Source of the DNA: a virus
Direction: 5' to 3' (one strand)
IMG/VR virus record: IMGVR_UViG_3300015245_000009
Coordinates: 1 to 55,162 of that record
Length of the DNA: 55,162 bases
Positions 1 through 7,281 of this stretch are shown piece after piece. The position numbers were made by a program, and so were the translations under genes. The notes beneath the pieces were generated by a model. That model worked only from the letters and a program-made list of their open reading frames with translations. It was not told the DNA's origin and did not search any database. Numbering within the stretch: position 1 is the first letter of the stretch; every line of letters starts with the position of its first letter.

Positions 1-77
1 GGCGAGGGTGCCAATGGCACGAACGGGATGTTTGCAAGTTCCGGCAATGCGCGGCTGGGCTGGGCGCGGCGAGGCAC
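1..77. repeat. 77-bp terminal duplication marking a circular molecule
   Basis: The first 77 bases are identical to the last 77 (55086-55162). An exact overlap this short is what a de Bruijn assembler leaves when it closes a circle (77 is a common k-mer length). It is probably a single stretch in the real molecule, which would then be about 55,085 bp. A genuine short terminal repeat is possible but less likely. The join lies in non-coding repeat DNA upstream of the integration genes. Confidence 0.9.
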
Positions 78-88
78 GGCAGGCCAGG
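4..88 (+). repeat. Palindrome cap GTGCCAATGGCAC (8-20) and a short GGYNN array (53-88)
   Basis: GAGGGTGCCAATGGCAC ends the large array at 54960-55105 once the circle is closed. About 30 bases later a short run of pentamers (GGCTG, GGCTG, GGCGC, GGCGA, GGCAC, GGCAG) follows, then the first integration gene at 130. This is the integrase-proximal end of the repeat cluster. A serine integrase attP usually lies next to its gene, so 54724-129 is the most likely place for it, but no attP core can be named from sequence alone. Confidence 0.75.
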
Positions 89-129
89 AGGAACCAGCGG
101 GTTTCCAATGGGAAATGTCAAAATGAGCC

Positions 130-498
130 ATGCAATCACAAAAGCCTAGTACAGAACAACAGGAGCGCCCGCAGCTTCCGTGGGGCATGGGCAGCGCCAG
201 GATCAAGGGCCGCGTCTGGTGGATTACGTACCGAGATCCGAAAGGCAAGATACACCTCGAAAATTCCGGCACCGGGGATCCCGCCGAGGCCCAACGGATC
301 ATGGCACAGAAGGCTTTGCCACGAGCGTGGGCAATGGTCGCGGCCTTGGAGAAGTTAGCCAATGCAGAACCCCAAGGTCCCAACAGTAAGGGTGGTAAGC
401 GGCCACGATCTGGATCTGTCGCGCCGGTCGGCACTGCGGCTGCTGCGGCTGCTCGAAAGGCTGGCGGCAAAGCGACTCGCAAGGGAGGCAAAGCGTGA
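130..498 (+). CDS. Free-standing integrase arm-binding-like (AP2-like) DNA-binding protein
   Basis: 122 aa. Residues about 20-65 (GSARIKGRVWWITYRDPKG, then a GTGDPAEAQRIMAQKAL segment) resemble the N-terminal three-strand-plus-helix domain with which tyrosine integrases bind arm sites. No catalytic domain follows; the C-terminus is instead a Lys/Arg/Ala/Gly-rich basic tail. The stop overlaps the GTG start of the serine recombinase (GTGA), so the two are translationally coupled. A plausible role is an accessory factor or directionality factor for recombination. ATG at 130 lies 5 bases after CAAAAT, suggesting a leaderless mRNA, and the first bases ATGCAATCACAAAA recur at 17224. The fold assignment comes from motif resemblance only. 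Confidence 0.65.
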   Translation: MQSQKPSTEQQERPQLPWGMGSARIKGRVWWITYRDPKGKIHLENSGTGDPAEAQRIMAQKALPRAWAMVAALEKLANAEPQGPNSKGGKRPRSGSVAPVGTAAAAAARKAGGKATRKGGKA

Positions 499-2231
499 CG
501 CGAAAGACTGATCTCCCTTGGTTCGTCTATATCCGGGTAAGCTCCAAAGACCAAGGCGACAAGTACGGGCCGTCGAGACAGATCGAGGCCATTCGGAACT
601 GGCTGCAGGTCAATGTGCCCCATGTCCGCGTGCCGGGACTGGATACCTGCATCGCTGGGCCGCGCGATGTGCGGCAGTGCGAGTATGTTGGATTCGACAA
701 GCAGAGCGGCAAGACCGACGAGCGGCCCGACTTTCAGCGCGGCTGCGAGTTAGCGAAGGCAGGCAGGATCGGCGGGTTCATTGCCCTCCGGTTGGATCGA
801 GTGGCGCGCAATGCGGGAGACGCCTACCTGCTTCGCTCCAGGATGAAGCGCATGGGCGTGCGGCTGGAATTCGCCACCCAGACGTTCGACGCCACGCCGA
901 CCGGCGACCTGATGTATCAGGTGTACGCGAGTTTCGCGGAGTTAGAAGGGAAGCTGATTTTGGAGCGCACCGCGGATGGCCGCATGGGCCGTCTGTGCGG
1001 CGACAAGTTATTCCACAACCCCAACGCGATGCCTTACGGTTACCTCTACGTGGATGAAGCGGTCGCGAAAAAGAATCCGGGCGCGGTCATCGGCAGGGCG
1101 ATCATCAACGAGCAAGAGGCCAAGATCGTGCGCCTGATCTTCCGCTGGTACGTGGAGGAACGGCAGACGGCCTACGAGATCATGATGCGCCTCAACCGCA
1201 AGGGGATCCTGACTCGCGCGGGCTTGGCCTGGTGGCGGGAATCGGTGACCCAGGTGCTGCGCAAAGCCGACCGCTACGCGGGCGTCTATGTGGTCAGGCT
1301 GGGCATCGAGGCCGCCAAGCGCGATCATGAAGAACGCGTGAAGCTGATGGGCGGAAATGCGCAGCCTCTCGATCTGTCCGGAGTGACAGAAGCGCGGCTG
1401 GATCTTCCCGTGATCATCGACGCAGAAACGGCCCGGCTGGCACGGGCTATCCAGACGCAGAACAAGACGAAGAGGGCGGGGCGGCCGACCAAATACTTCC
1501 CCCTCAGCAAACTGGTCTATTGCTCCGTACCTAATGGAAACGGCCCCTGCGGCGGCGTTTGGTATTTCCGCAACAATGGCGAGGCGCGGCATGGCATCGG
1601 CTATTGCTCCAAACACAACTACCAAGGCGGCGGCATCCGCCTGAAGTGTCACGCGAGCGAGATGGTCGCGGCAAAGCTGGAGGCGATCGTGATCGATGCC
1701 ATGAAGGAACACCTGCGCCAGCCCGAGGTAGCGCACGCCGCCGCCATACAGGCTTATCGGGCAGAGCACGGGGTGGATGCCCACCAGCGGCGGGCCGACT
1801 CCGAAGCCGCCCTGGAGGCTCTCCGGGAGCAGCAGGAGCACTACGGCACGATCATTCTCAATCCGGCCATGAAGAAGCTGCACGGCAAGGCCAACACGCA
1901 GTTCGCGGCCCTGGAAATTCAGATCCAGGCCCTGGAGAGGGAACTGCGCCACGCCCCGGTCAGCATGATGTATTCTGAGGCTTCCATCGTGGCGGCGTTC
2001 GGCGCAATGCTGGGCGATCTGGAAGAGGTCCAGACCTTCGAGGAAAAGCGGGAGTTCCTGCAATCGACCGTGGAGCGGATCGAGATGACCGGAGAGGAAG
2101 TCGTCATCAGGGGCGCGATCTCAATCCCGCAGGACGCGGTCAGCGGGGGGCAAAATTGGAATGGCTGTGGTCCCAGCGATTCCAATTTTACCCCTTCGAT
2201 TCCGTTTGTTATCAAGAGGCGGGTCGCATGA
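495..2231 (+). CDS. int: Large serine recombinase (phage integrase)
   Basis: 578 aa. Residues 10-170 form the resolvase catalytic domain: the YIRVS motif at 12-16 contains Arg14 and the nucleophile Ser16, and RLDRVARN near 99-106 is the second conserved block. Residues about 205-270 match the Recombinase (PF07508) DNA-binding domain. A zinc-ribbon-like segment has Cys343, Cys352, Cys371 and Cys385, and residues 410-480 are likely coiled coil. Length and order are those of phage integrases of the phiC31/Bxb1 class, which join attP and attB in the cytoplasm without host factors. The GTG start overlaps the upstream accessory gene and the stop overlaps the next ATG. Confidence 0.95.
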   Translation: MTRKTDLPWFVYIRVSSKDQGDKYGPSRQIEAIRNWLQVNVPHVRVPGLDTCIAGPRDVRQCEYVGFDKQSGKTDERPDFQRGCELAKAGRIGGFIALRLDRVARNAGDAYLLRSRMKRMGVRLEFATQTFDATPTGDLMYQVYASFAELEGKLILERTADGRMGRLCGDKLFHNPNAMPYGYLYVDEAVAKKNPGAVIGRAIINEQEAKIVRLIFRWYVEERQTAYEIMMRLNRKGILTRAGLAWWRESVTQVLRKADRYAGVYVVRLGIEAAKRDHEERVKLMGGNAQPLDLSGVTEARLDLPVIIDAETARLARAIQTQNKTKRAGRPTKYFPLSKLVYCSVPNGNGPCGGVWYFRNNGEARHGIGYCSKHNYQGGGIRLKCHASEMVAAKLEAIVIDAMKEHLRQPEVAHAAAIQAYRAEHGVDAHQRRADSEAALEALREQQEHYGTIILNPAMKKLHGKANTQFAALEIQIQALERELRHAPVSMMYSEASIVAAFGAMLGDLEEVQTFEEKREFLQSTVERIEMTGEEVVIRGAISIPQDAVSGGQNWNGCGPSDSNFTPSIPFVIKRRVA

Positions 2232-2485
2232 CCCGCGAGCCCACACTCACCACTTTCTGCGCGGCCTGCGCAGCCTGCATAGCGGGACGCCGCCACGCAC
2301 CAGAAGAGGTCCAGGCGCACCATCCGTTCTCCGGCCACGGCTTTTCGCCAGAGGTTGGCTGGACGGATCCACGCCTTGAGCCGAAGCCCACCACGTTGCA
2401 CTCCTGGCCAATGGAATACGACCCCACGCCGTTCGCGCCAGGCGAAACCGCGGTTGTCCCCAGCACTAAGGGGCGGGTTGCGTGA
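2228..2485 (+). CDS. Small Cys-rich hypothetical protein
   Basis: 85 aa; I do not recognise the family. ATG at 2228 overlaps the integrase stop (ATGA), arguing for coupling and for this start over an upstream in-frame one at 2156. It has CAAC spacing near residues 11-14 and His residues further on, which might bind a metal; the rest is Pro-rich. An intrinsic terminator follows at 2501-2527, so this may be the last gene of the integration transcript. Confidence 0.65.
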   Translation: MTREPTLTTFCAACAACIAGRRHAPEEVQAHHPFSGHGFSPEVGWTDPRLEPKPTTLHSWPMEYDPTPFAPGETAVVPSTKGRVA

Positions 2486-2715
2486 CCGGCCCGGGCCCAA
2501 CCCCCGCTGGAAACGGCGGGGGTTTTTCGTCTCCGCAGCGCTGGGCGCGGATTCAGTATTCAGGCGGGGCAAACCGCTGGCACGCAGTAGACGGCTTCCG
2601 GGCCATCTGCGGACATTTGGACTTCAACCATCCTCGGGCGGAATACCAAGAGTCCAAGCCGGATCGCGGCAAACTCTGCAAGAGCTGCGTGGCGAAGCTA
2701 GCGGAGGCCTCATGA
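2482..2715 (+). CDS. Putative zinc-binding small protein
   Basis: 77 aa, function unknown. The C-terminal half (WHAVDGFRAICGH, then CKSCVAKL) looks like a small zinc-binding module with His/Cys-Gly-His and Cys-x2-Cys. GTG at 2482 overlaps the previous stop and is the only usable start in this frame. A strong terminator hairpin (2501-2522, followed by five T) falls inside codons 7-16, so expression probably needs read-through or a distant promoter. The first 25 residues may not be conserved. Confidence 0.6.
   Translation: MTGPGPTPAGNGGGFSSPQRWARIQYSGGANRWHAVDGFRAICGHLDFNHPRAEYQESKPDRGKLCKSCVAKLAEAS
2501..2527 (+). terminator. Intrinsic terminator inside the start of a gene
   Basis: CCCCCGC (2501-2507) pairs with GCGGGGG (2516-2522) around an 8-base loop, followed by TTTTT. 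It lies 16 bases after the stop of the 2228-2485 gene, ideal for ending the integration transcript, but it is also inside the next reading frame. Confidence 0.8.
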
Positions 2716-2993
2716 GAGTGGCCTACCGGGACAACCCGGCAATCGCCGGCACGGTGAACCTGATCCGGTCCTGGGAGCGCGGCGAGATCGCGGAGCCGAC
2801 GATGAGCACGTCGAGCGGCCCGAAGGCTACCATACGCAACCACATCTTCGCGATCTTCGAGCGCTATCCCCACGTCGGCCGCGTGCTCATGGTGATCGGC
2901 AAATATTCCCAGAGTGTTCCGTTCCTGCTGGTCGTCGACGAGGCTGGCCAATTCTTCGACATGGCGGGCAAAGAGGTAGTGGTCGATGGATAA
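2712..2993 (+). CDS. Hypothetical early protein
   Basis: 93 aa, no family recognised. ATG 2712 overlaps the preceding stop (ATGA). The N-terminal half is polar and basic; residues about 50-75 (VGRVLMVIGKYSQSVPFLLVV) form a hydrophobic beta-rich stretch, more like a folded core than a membrane span. It overlaps the next gene by 8 bases. Its place in a chain of overlapping short genes is typical of a phage early operon. Confidence 0.7.
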   Translation: MRVAYRDNPAIAGTVNLIRSWERGEIAEPTMSTSSGPKATIRNHIFAIFERYPHVGRVLMVIGKYSQSVPFLLVVDEAGQFFDMAGKEVVVDG

Positions 2994-3189
2994 ACCTAAA
3001 CGCTTGACGGTCGCGTATCTGGGGTGGCACCGTTCCGAGCAGAACCTGACTATTTGCGCTAATGACGGGCGCGCGATCGTGCGGATAACGCGCGACGGCA
3101 AAGTAATCGTCAACCCCGATTTCACGATTGACGAAGCAGCCCGTGCCTTCTGGGAAGCGGTCCAAAAGCTGGCAGCAAAGGAGAAGTGA
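2986..3189 (+). CDS. Small hypothetical early protein
   Basis: 67 aa. Predicted beta strands (RLTVAYLGW, LTICANDGRAIVRIT, KVIVNPDF) are followed by an amphipathic C-terminal helix (IDEAARAFWEAVQKLAAKEK). No function can be assigned. The stop is immediately followed by the next ATG at 3190. Confidence 0.7.
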   Translation: MDKPKRLTVAYLGWHRSEQNLTICANDGRAIVRITRDGKVIVNPDFTIDEAARAFWEAVQKLAAKEK

Positions 3190-3567
3190 ATGGCAGAGAA
3201 GCGGTTGTATGAAGCGATCAAATACACCTTCGGGCCGACGGAGATGCGGGAGCTGGGCGAGAGCCTGGCTCACGAAAATCAAAACTGTTTCAACCTTGAG
3301 GATCAGAAAGCGAACACGGTAGCGGCGCTGGCGGCGGCAATCAAAAGCGCCAAGTCCCGCGTTGTGGAACTGACCACCAAAATCAATAACGGCTACGAAA
3401 TGCGCGAGGTCGAATGTCTCGCCATCCTAGAGACGCCGCGGCCGGGTATGAAACGGATCATCCGCCTCGATACTAACGAGATGGTCCGCGAAGAGGCCAT
3501 GACGGTGAATGAAATGCAGTCGGGCTTCGGCTTCATCGCCCCGGGCCCGGAGGCACCAGGCGAATGA
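3190..3567 (+). CDS. Hypothetical phage protein with a central helix
   Basis: 125 aa. The N-terminus (EAIKYTFGPTEMRELGESLA) is helical; residues about 38-60 form a long helix rich in Ala, Lys and Arg; the C-terminal half is beta-like and ends in a flexible Gly/Pro/Glu tail. It resembles conserved phage accessory proteins of unknown role that sit near nuclease genes. Junctions on both sides are adjacent or overlapping. Confidence 0.7.
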   Translation: MAEKRLYEAIKYTFGPTEMRELGESLAHENQNCFNLEDQKANTVAALAAAIKSAKSRVVELTTKINNGYEMREVECLAILETPRPGMKRIIRLDTNEMVREEAMTVNEMQSGFGFIAPGPEAPGE

Positions 3568-3776
3568 ATCCGGCCCTCGGCTACGGCGTCTGTCCAGACT
3601 GCGGCGCCGTGTCCCACGGCAACCTCACCTGCAGAACCTGCCGCCAGCACATGCGGCAAACCGCCGGCTGTCCGGCGGACTTCCTGGACCAGCTGGATGC
3701 GGCCAATATCGCCACCGTTGCGCCGGTAGGACCAGCAGCGATCCGCGCGTTCCTGAAGCGGTTGGAGGGCGAGTGA
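3564..3776 (+). CDS. Small zinc-ribbon protein
   Basis: 70 aa. CPDC (residues 10-13) and CRTC (23-26) form a clear four-Cys zinc ribbon, followed by a helical C-terminus. No enzyme domain is attached, so a nucleic-acid or protein-binding role is likely. ATG overlaps the previous stop and the TGA overlaps the next start (TGATG), coupling it to the VRR-NUC nuclease. Confidence 0.75.
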   Translation: MNPALGYGVCPDCGAVSHGNLTCRTCRQHMRQTAGCPADFLDQLDAANIATVAPVGPAAIRAFLKRLEGE

Positions 3777-4138
3777 TGGCGAAGCGGCCGTTCCGGCTGA
3801 CCCCGCCGCCGATTTCCGAGGACGACATAGAGGCTGGGTGTAAGACTGTCCTGGCGCTGCACAGCTATTTAGTGATTCGCCTGCATGCCGGGGTTTACAA
3901 GACGCTGGATGGGGCGCGGCATGTTCACGGTGTTCCGAAAGGCACGCCCGATTACGCCTGCCTGCATGAGTTCCACCGCAATTTTCTGTTGGAGGTCAAG
4001 CGTCCTGGCGGAAAGCTGAACCCCGACCAGGAGACCCAGATCGCGGCGATCCGGCAGCAATACCGACTGCCGGTGGTGGTTGCGGAGGGAGTGGAAGAGT
4101 TCTGCAATTGGCTGGCGAGGCACGAACACCCGCCCTAA
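3776..4138 (+). CDS. VRR-NUC domain nuclease (PD-(D/E)XK fold)
   Basis: 120 aa, the usual size of stand-alone phage VRR-NUC proteins. The catalytic core reads GTPDYACL (Asp), then NFLLEVKRPGGKLNPDQETQ, supplying the E-x-K pair and conserved Gln. The family cleaves branched or structured DNA, resembling Holliday-junction resolvases, so a role in replication or recombination intermediates is likely. It precedes the replication protein. ATG at 3776 overlaps the previous stop; an upstream in-frame start at 3509 would place unrelated sequence before the domain. Confidence 0.88.
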   Translation: MAKRPFRLTPPPISEDDIEAGCKTVLALHSYLVIRLHAGVYKTLDGARHVHGVPKGTPDYACLHEFHRNFLLEVKRPGGKLNPDQETQIAAIRQQYRLPVVVAEGVEEFCNWLARHEHPP

Positions 4139-4147
4139 AAAATAAAG

Positions 4148-4169
4148 GGGCACGTTATCCGCGTGCCCC
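4148..4169. terminator. Strong hairpin between nuclease and replication genes
   Basis: GGGGCACG pairs with CGTGCCCC around a short loop. A-rich DNA lies on its left, so it would work best as a terminator for leftward transcripts or as a processing hairpin; no T-run follows on the forward strand. The remaining bases up to 4239 hold no evident gene. Confidence 0.5.
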
Positions 4170-4239
4170 CACTGCAATCACATTGGTCCCAGCTGGAGAA
4201 GGTCCCCGACATGGAACACGGTTCCAAGGAGCGAACTCG

Positions 4240-4755
4240 ATGGAACGTAACTCTTTTTTGATTGTAGCCAAAGCGGTCCTGGCGGACAAGAGAATTTCCG
4301 CTACAGCCAAGTTACTTCTGGCGGTCCTCGCGGATCACTGGAACAAAAACACGGGGCAGTGTAATCCCCATGAAGCGACTCTGGCGGAGGAAATCGGCGT
4401 TTGCCGCCGCACCGTAATTCGCGCCTTGGCGGAGTTAAAGACGGCTGGGCTGATCCAGGTGCAACGGACCCAGCGGGGCAATCGGTACGAGTTCCCGAAG
4501 TGCCAAAATGTCACTTCCCAAGTGACAAATAGTCACTCTGCAGAGTGCCAAAATGTCACTTCGGAACCTCCGTATCCTTTATATGAACCTTACTTAGGTG
4601 AACCTAGCGGCTTACGCGCGCAAAAACGGCGCGCTCCCGCCGCGTCTCCTCCTAATCCAAAACCTCTCCACGCCCCGCTGCCGCGCCGTAAATCGGTGCA
4701 GAGCGCAACGCTGGAAGCGTTCTACCGCGAAGAGCGAAGAAAGGCAGGAAGGTGA
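4240..4755 (+). CDS. Winged-helix replication initiator-like protein with embedded iterons
   Basis: 171 aa. Residues 1-85 are a helix-turn-helix domain of the phage replication/RepA type (ISATAKLLLAVLADHW, then ATLAEEIGVCRRTVIRALAEL and a wing). A flexible linker follows in which the peptide CQNVTS appears twice, because the DNA beneath it carries three 19-base repeats (4498-4561). The C-terminus is basic and Pro-rich. This matches lambda O, whose gene contains its own origin. ATG at 4240 is chosen because the domain begins there; the upstream extension is low-complexity and crosses the 4148 hairpin. Confidence 0.8.
   Translation: MERNSFLIVAKAVLADKRISATAKLLLAVLADHWNKNTGQCNPHEATLAEEIGVCRRTVIRALAELKTAGLIQVQRTQRGNRYEFPKCQNVTSQVTNSHSAECQNVTSEPPYPLYEPYLGEPSGLRAQKRRAPAASPPNPKPLHAPLPRRKSVQSATLEAFYREERRKAGR
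4498..4561 (+). repeat. Three 19-bp iterons, candidate intragenic replication origin
   Basis: Repeats at 4498-4516, 4520-4538 and 4543-4561 share the imperfect palindrome RAGTGNCAAAWWGTCACTY, with starts 22 and 23 bases apart (about two helical turns). A more AT-rich stretch (4573-4605) follows. Iterons of this size, spacing and position, inside the initiator gene after its DNA-binding domain, are the hallmark of lambda-type origins. Confidence 0.75.
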
Positions 4756-5613
4756 ATGTCTGCCAGCCTGATAGTGCAGCACATAAAGACCTATCAAGAT
4801 GATGATCGCGTGCGCGACACGGATCTAGCTGAGTGGCTTGGCTATGCTGACCCTCGCAAGATTCGGCAGACGATCAACAGGCATCGAACGCAACTAGAAA
4901 AAGTCGGAGTTATTCACACGGTGGGAATAACCTCCGGGGATCTTGGGGGCCGCCCAGCCTCAGAGAATTGGCTCACAGTTAAACAGTGCCTGCTTCTCTG
5001 TACCTATGCGGAGACGGCCAACGCCGATCAGGTTCGCATCGCTCTCGTGGAAGCCTTCGACCAGTACAGGAAAAGTAAGCTGGTTGCCGTCGAGCCGTCC
5101 TTGGAAATGTCAGTTCTCGATACTCAGGCCCGTCAAATTTGGGTGCCGCTCCAGCGCATGGTGCGCCAGGAGATCGAGCCTATGCAGAATGACGTTCGTG
5201 CCTTGCGCGGTGACGTCCAAGAGGTAAAACAGATCGTCCGCACGGAGGCAGACGATATCAAGCGCGAGATCCGGGAAAGCCGTCAGAAGTACAGATGGAA
5301 GCCGATTGACCAAGCCGACAAACTGCTCCATATCGATTGCTTATGGAGACGGCACGCCGGAATCTGCCCGCGCTGCAAGCGCACCGTCATCGTAGATCAG
5401 GACGGAGTGCCGACCGCCGAGTTTGAGATCGATCACAATTTCGCCCCTTGGAAAAATGCCCTCACAGAAACGTGGCCATTGTGTTCGCGCTGCAATAAGG
5501 AGGTCAACGCCGCCGAAGAACGGCAGAAGTGCCAGGACGATTTCCACTCCTATCAGAAATCATTGCAAGCCCACCGCGAGGATTTGCACTTTCCCCTATT
5601 GAGGCATTTATGA
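4756..5613 (+). CDS. HNH endonuclease with an antirepressor-like N-terminal domain
   Basis: 285 aa. Residues 1-110 (TDLAEWLGYADPRKIRQTINRH, then SENWLTVKQCLLLC) resemble the N-terminal DNA-binding domain of phage antirepressor or Rha-type regulators. A coiled-coil stretch spans about 120-180. The C-terminus has CPRC, the HNH-like EIDHNFAPW and CSRC, giving two Cys-x2-Cys knuckles around the His-metal site. HNH nucleases nick or cut DNA; here it may act in replication, packaging or competition. ATG follows directly after the replication gene stop. Confidence 0.78.
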   Translation: MSASLIVQHIKTYQDDDRVRDTDLAEWLGYADPRKIRQTINRHRTQLEKVGVIHTVGITSGDLGGRPASENWLTVKQCLLLCTYAETANADQVRIALVEAFDQYRKSKLVAVEPSLEMSVLDTQARQIWVPLQRMVRQEIEPMQNDVRALRGDVQEVKQIVRTEADDIKREIRESRQKYRWKPIDQADKLLHIDCLWRRHAGICPRCKRTVIVDQDGVPTAEFEIDHNFAPWKNALTETWPLCSRCNKEVNAAEERQKCQDDFHSYQKSLQAHREDLHFPLLRHL

Positions 5614-6020
5614 AAGCGTTGACTCCTGAAACCGCCGCCGCTGTCGTCGGCAAGCTCGCGTTGATGGCTTTCTTTCCTAGCGACCCCGAGGTCCGCGCGG
5701 GGCTGGTCGCCATTTTCATAGAGATGGTTGAAACCGACGAGCAGATGGAGTGGCTGGGTAGCCGGGCGATGCGCATGTTTGCACGCTGGCCTGGCGTGGC
5801 GGAAATCCGCGCGCTCTACTGTTCGCGGTACAAACCGAGGGACGGCCTCGAAAGTTACAGCGAGATTTACCCAGAGGGCTTCCCAACTGAACGAAAAGAG
5901 CCCGAGCCAGGCCGCGCTGCGCGTCGCGGCGAGCCGGTCACAGCGGACCCGGTCCTCGACCGTAAGATTCGGACAGTAGCAGCCAGCAAGAAGCTGAAGC
6001 CCGTCCGAAAGGGGCGATAA
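5610..6020 (+). CDS. Hypothetical protein with basic tail
   Basis: 136 aa. The first 75 residues are helical (TPETAAAVVGKLALMAFFPSD, then an EMVETDEQMEWLGSRAMRMF segment); the rest is charged and ends KKLKPVRKGR. I do not recognise the family. The basic disordered tail suggests nucleic-acid binding. ATG overlaps the HNH stop (ATGA). Confidence 0.7.
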   Translation: MKALTPETAAAVVGKLALMAFFPSDPEVRAGLVAIFIEMVETDEQMEWLGSRAMRMFARWPGVAEIRALYCSRYKPRDGLESYSEIYPEGFPTERKEPEPGRAARRGEPVTADPVLDRKIRTVAASKKLKPVRKGR

Positions 6021-6022
6021 AA

Positions 6023-6652
6023 GTGGAGCAACTTTGGCCAGCTGACAGCGTGGAGCGGTGGCCGCTGGCGCGGCTGATCCCCTACGCGCGGAATGCGAGG
6101 ACACATACTCCAGACCAGGTCAAGCAGATCGCGGCCTCGATGCGGGAATGGGGCTGGACGATTCCAGTGCTGGCCGACGAGGCCGGCGGAATTATTGCGG
6201 GCCACGCGCGTGTGATGGCGGCCGAGCTGAACCAGTATGCCGAAGCGCCGGTGATGATCGCGCGCGGCTGGTCGGACGCCAAGAAGCGGGCCTACGTGCT
6301 GGCCGATAACAAGCTGGCCATGAACGCGGGATGGAACGAGGAATTACTGGGAGTGGAGCTGCTCGAGTTGCGGGACGCGGGATTCGACATGCCGGTGATC
6401 GGCTTCGACGCCAGCGAATTGGACGGGCTGATGCGGGAGGTGGCCGAGGCCGGGTATCCAGTGCTGCCGGAAGGCGACCGGGCGCCCTACCAGCAGATCA
6501 CCTTCCTGCTGCACGACGAGCAGGTGAAAATCGTGCAGGCCGCGGTGACCGCCGCCAAGCAGCGCGGGCCGTTCGTTGGCACTCATAACGACAACGTAAA
6601 CGGCAACGCCCTGGCGCGGATCTGCGCAGCGTACCTGGAGGAGGAGAACTAA
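6023..6652 (+). CDS. ParB-like nuclease-domain (ParB/Srx fold) protein
   Basis: 209 aa. Residues 12-100 form a ParB N-terminal domain: LARLIPYARNARTHTPDQVKQIAASM, the GGIIAGHAR loop (the GHxR/CTP-binding-type motif) and KRAYVLADNKLAMNAGW. In phages this domain is usually fused to, or next to, a DNA methyltransferase; here neither is seen. The C-terminal 90 residues are not recognised. GTG at 6023 is two bases after the previous stop. Confidence 0.85.
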   Translation: MEQLWPADSVERWPLARLIPYARNARTHTPDQVKQIAASMREWGWTIPVLADEAGGIIAGHARVMAAELNQYAEAPVMIARGWSDAKKRAYVLADNKLAMNAGWNEELLGVELLELRDAGFDMPVIGFDASELDGLMREVAEAGYPVLPEGDRAPYQQITFLLHDEQVKIVQAAVTAAKQRGPFVGTHNDNVNGNALARICAAYLEEEN

Positions 6653-6653
6653 C

Positions 6654-6911
6654 TTGCAGTCGCCATCAAGCTACGACCCGGATCTGCGCAGCGCGCGGCG
6701 GTCGGCACTTACTTCGGGCGTGCTCAACCTCGCCGTTGTGGGCTTCCATGTCTACCGGCACAGCTGGGCTGTCGTGGCGGCCTCGGCAGTTTGGACACTG
6801 TCGTCGTGGATTTGGCTGGTCACTATTCGCGCGCAACAGACTACGCGCGATTATAGCCGCGTGGTCGAGGCCGCAACTCGGCGGGAAATCGAAAGAAGGG
6901 AGTTTCGATGA
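6654..6911 (+). CDS. Small membrane protein
   Basis: 85 aa. Two hydrophobic stretches (about residues 19-33 and 39-58; AVVAASAVWTLSSWIWLVTI is the clearer) predict a hairpin in the inner membrane, with a charged C-terminal tail outside it. TTG at 6654 follows GGAGGAG closely. The size and topology would suit a holin, but no lysin is adjacent, so this is speculative. It overlaps the next gene by 4 bases. Confidence 0.6.
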   Translation: MQSPSSYDPDLRSARRSALTSGVLNLAVVGFHVYRHSWAVVAASAVWTLSSWIWLVTIRAQQTTRDYSRVVEAATRREIERREFR

Positions 6912-7276
6912 CGGATCGCTTGATCTGGGCGGAACTGTTCCCCGGCCAGCCGTGGCCGGGTGAAGAGGCAGTGCTGCGGGCGCTGGCCGCGGAAGTGCGG
7001 ACACTAAGGAGCACGATTGTCAACGAGCCGCAGCTGCGGCGCACTCTCGACGAGATCCAGCGGGCGCACGATCTGGTGGGCCAATACTGCTACGAGACCC
7101 AGGACGAGGCGACCTTCCAGTTCGTCTCGGCTCTCTGCTGGGTTCTGGGCCACGATCACAACCCCGCCTTTGCGGACACCCTTGCAACGATTGAGACGCT
7201 GCTGGAGGGGCTCGGAGTCCAGGTAGTGCGCCTGCCGCATCTGGTATATCCGACGCGGGGAGAGAGCGTAAAATAG
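6908..7276 (+). CDS. Hypothetical early protein
   Basis: 122 aa, mostly helical (RALAAEVRTLRSTIV, RRTLDEIQRAHDLVGQY) with single Cys residues but no metal motif. Family not recognised. ATG overlaps the previous stop (ATGA). The TAAAAT hexamer of the next promoter overlaps its last codons. Confidence 0.7.
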   Translation: MTDRLIWAELFPGQPWPGEEAVLRALAAEVRTLRSTIVNEPQLRRTLDEIQRAHDLVGQYCYETQDEATFQFVSALCWVLGHDHNPAFADTLATIETLLEGLGVQVVRLPHLVYPTRGESVK

Positions 7277-7281
7277 CGGCC
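7269..7281 (+). promoter_or_regulatory. Candidate leaderless promoter -10 (TAAAAT)
   Basis: TAAAAT at 7269-7274 ends seven bases before the ATG at 7282 and no ribosome binding site intervenes. The first bases ATGCAATCACA match those at 130 and 17224. Transcription would start at or near the ATG, giving a leaderless mRNA. No clear -35 is visible. Confidence 0.45.

Noticed and set aside
4148-4169. Hairpin considered as rightward terminator ending the nuclease transcript
   Set aside because: No T-run follows on the forward strand, so rightward termination is doubtful; kept only as a hairpin.
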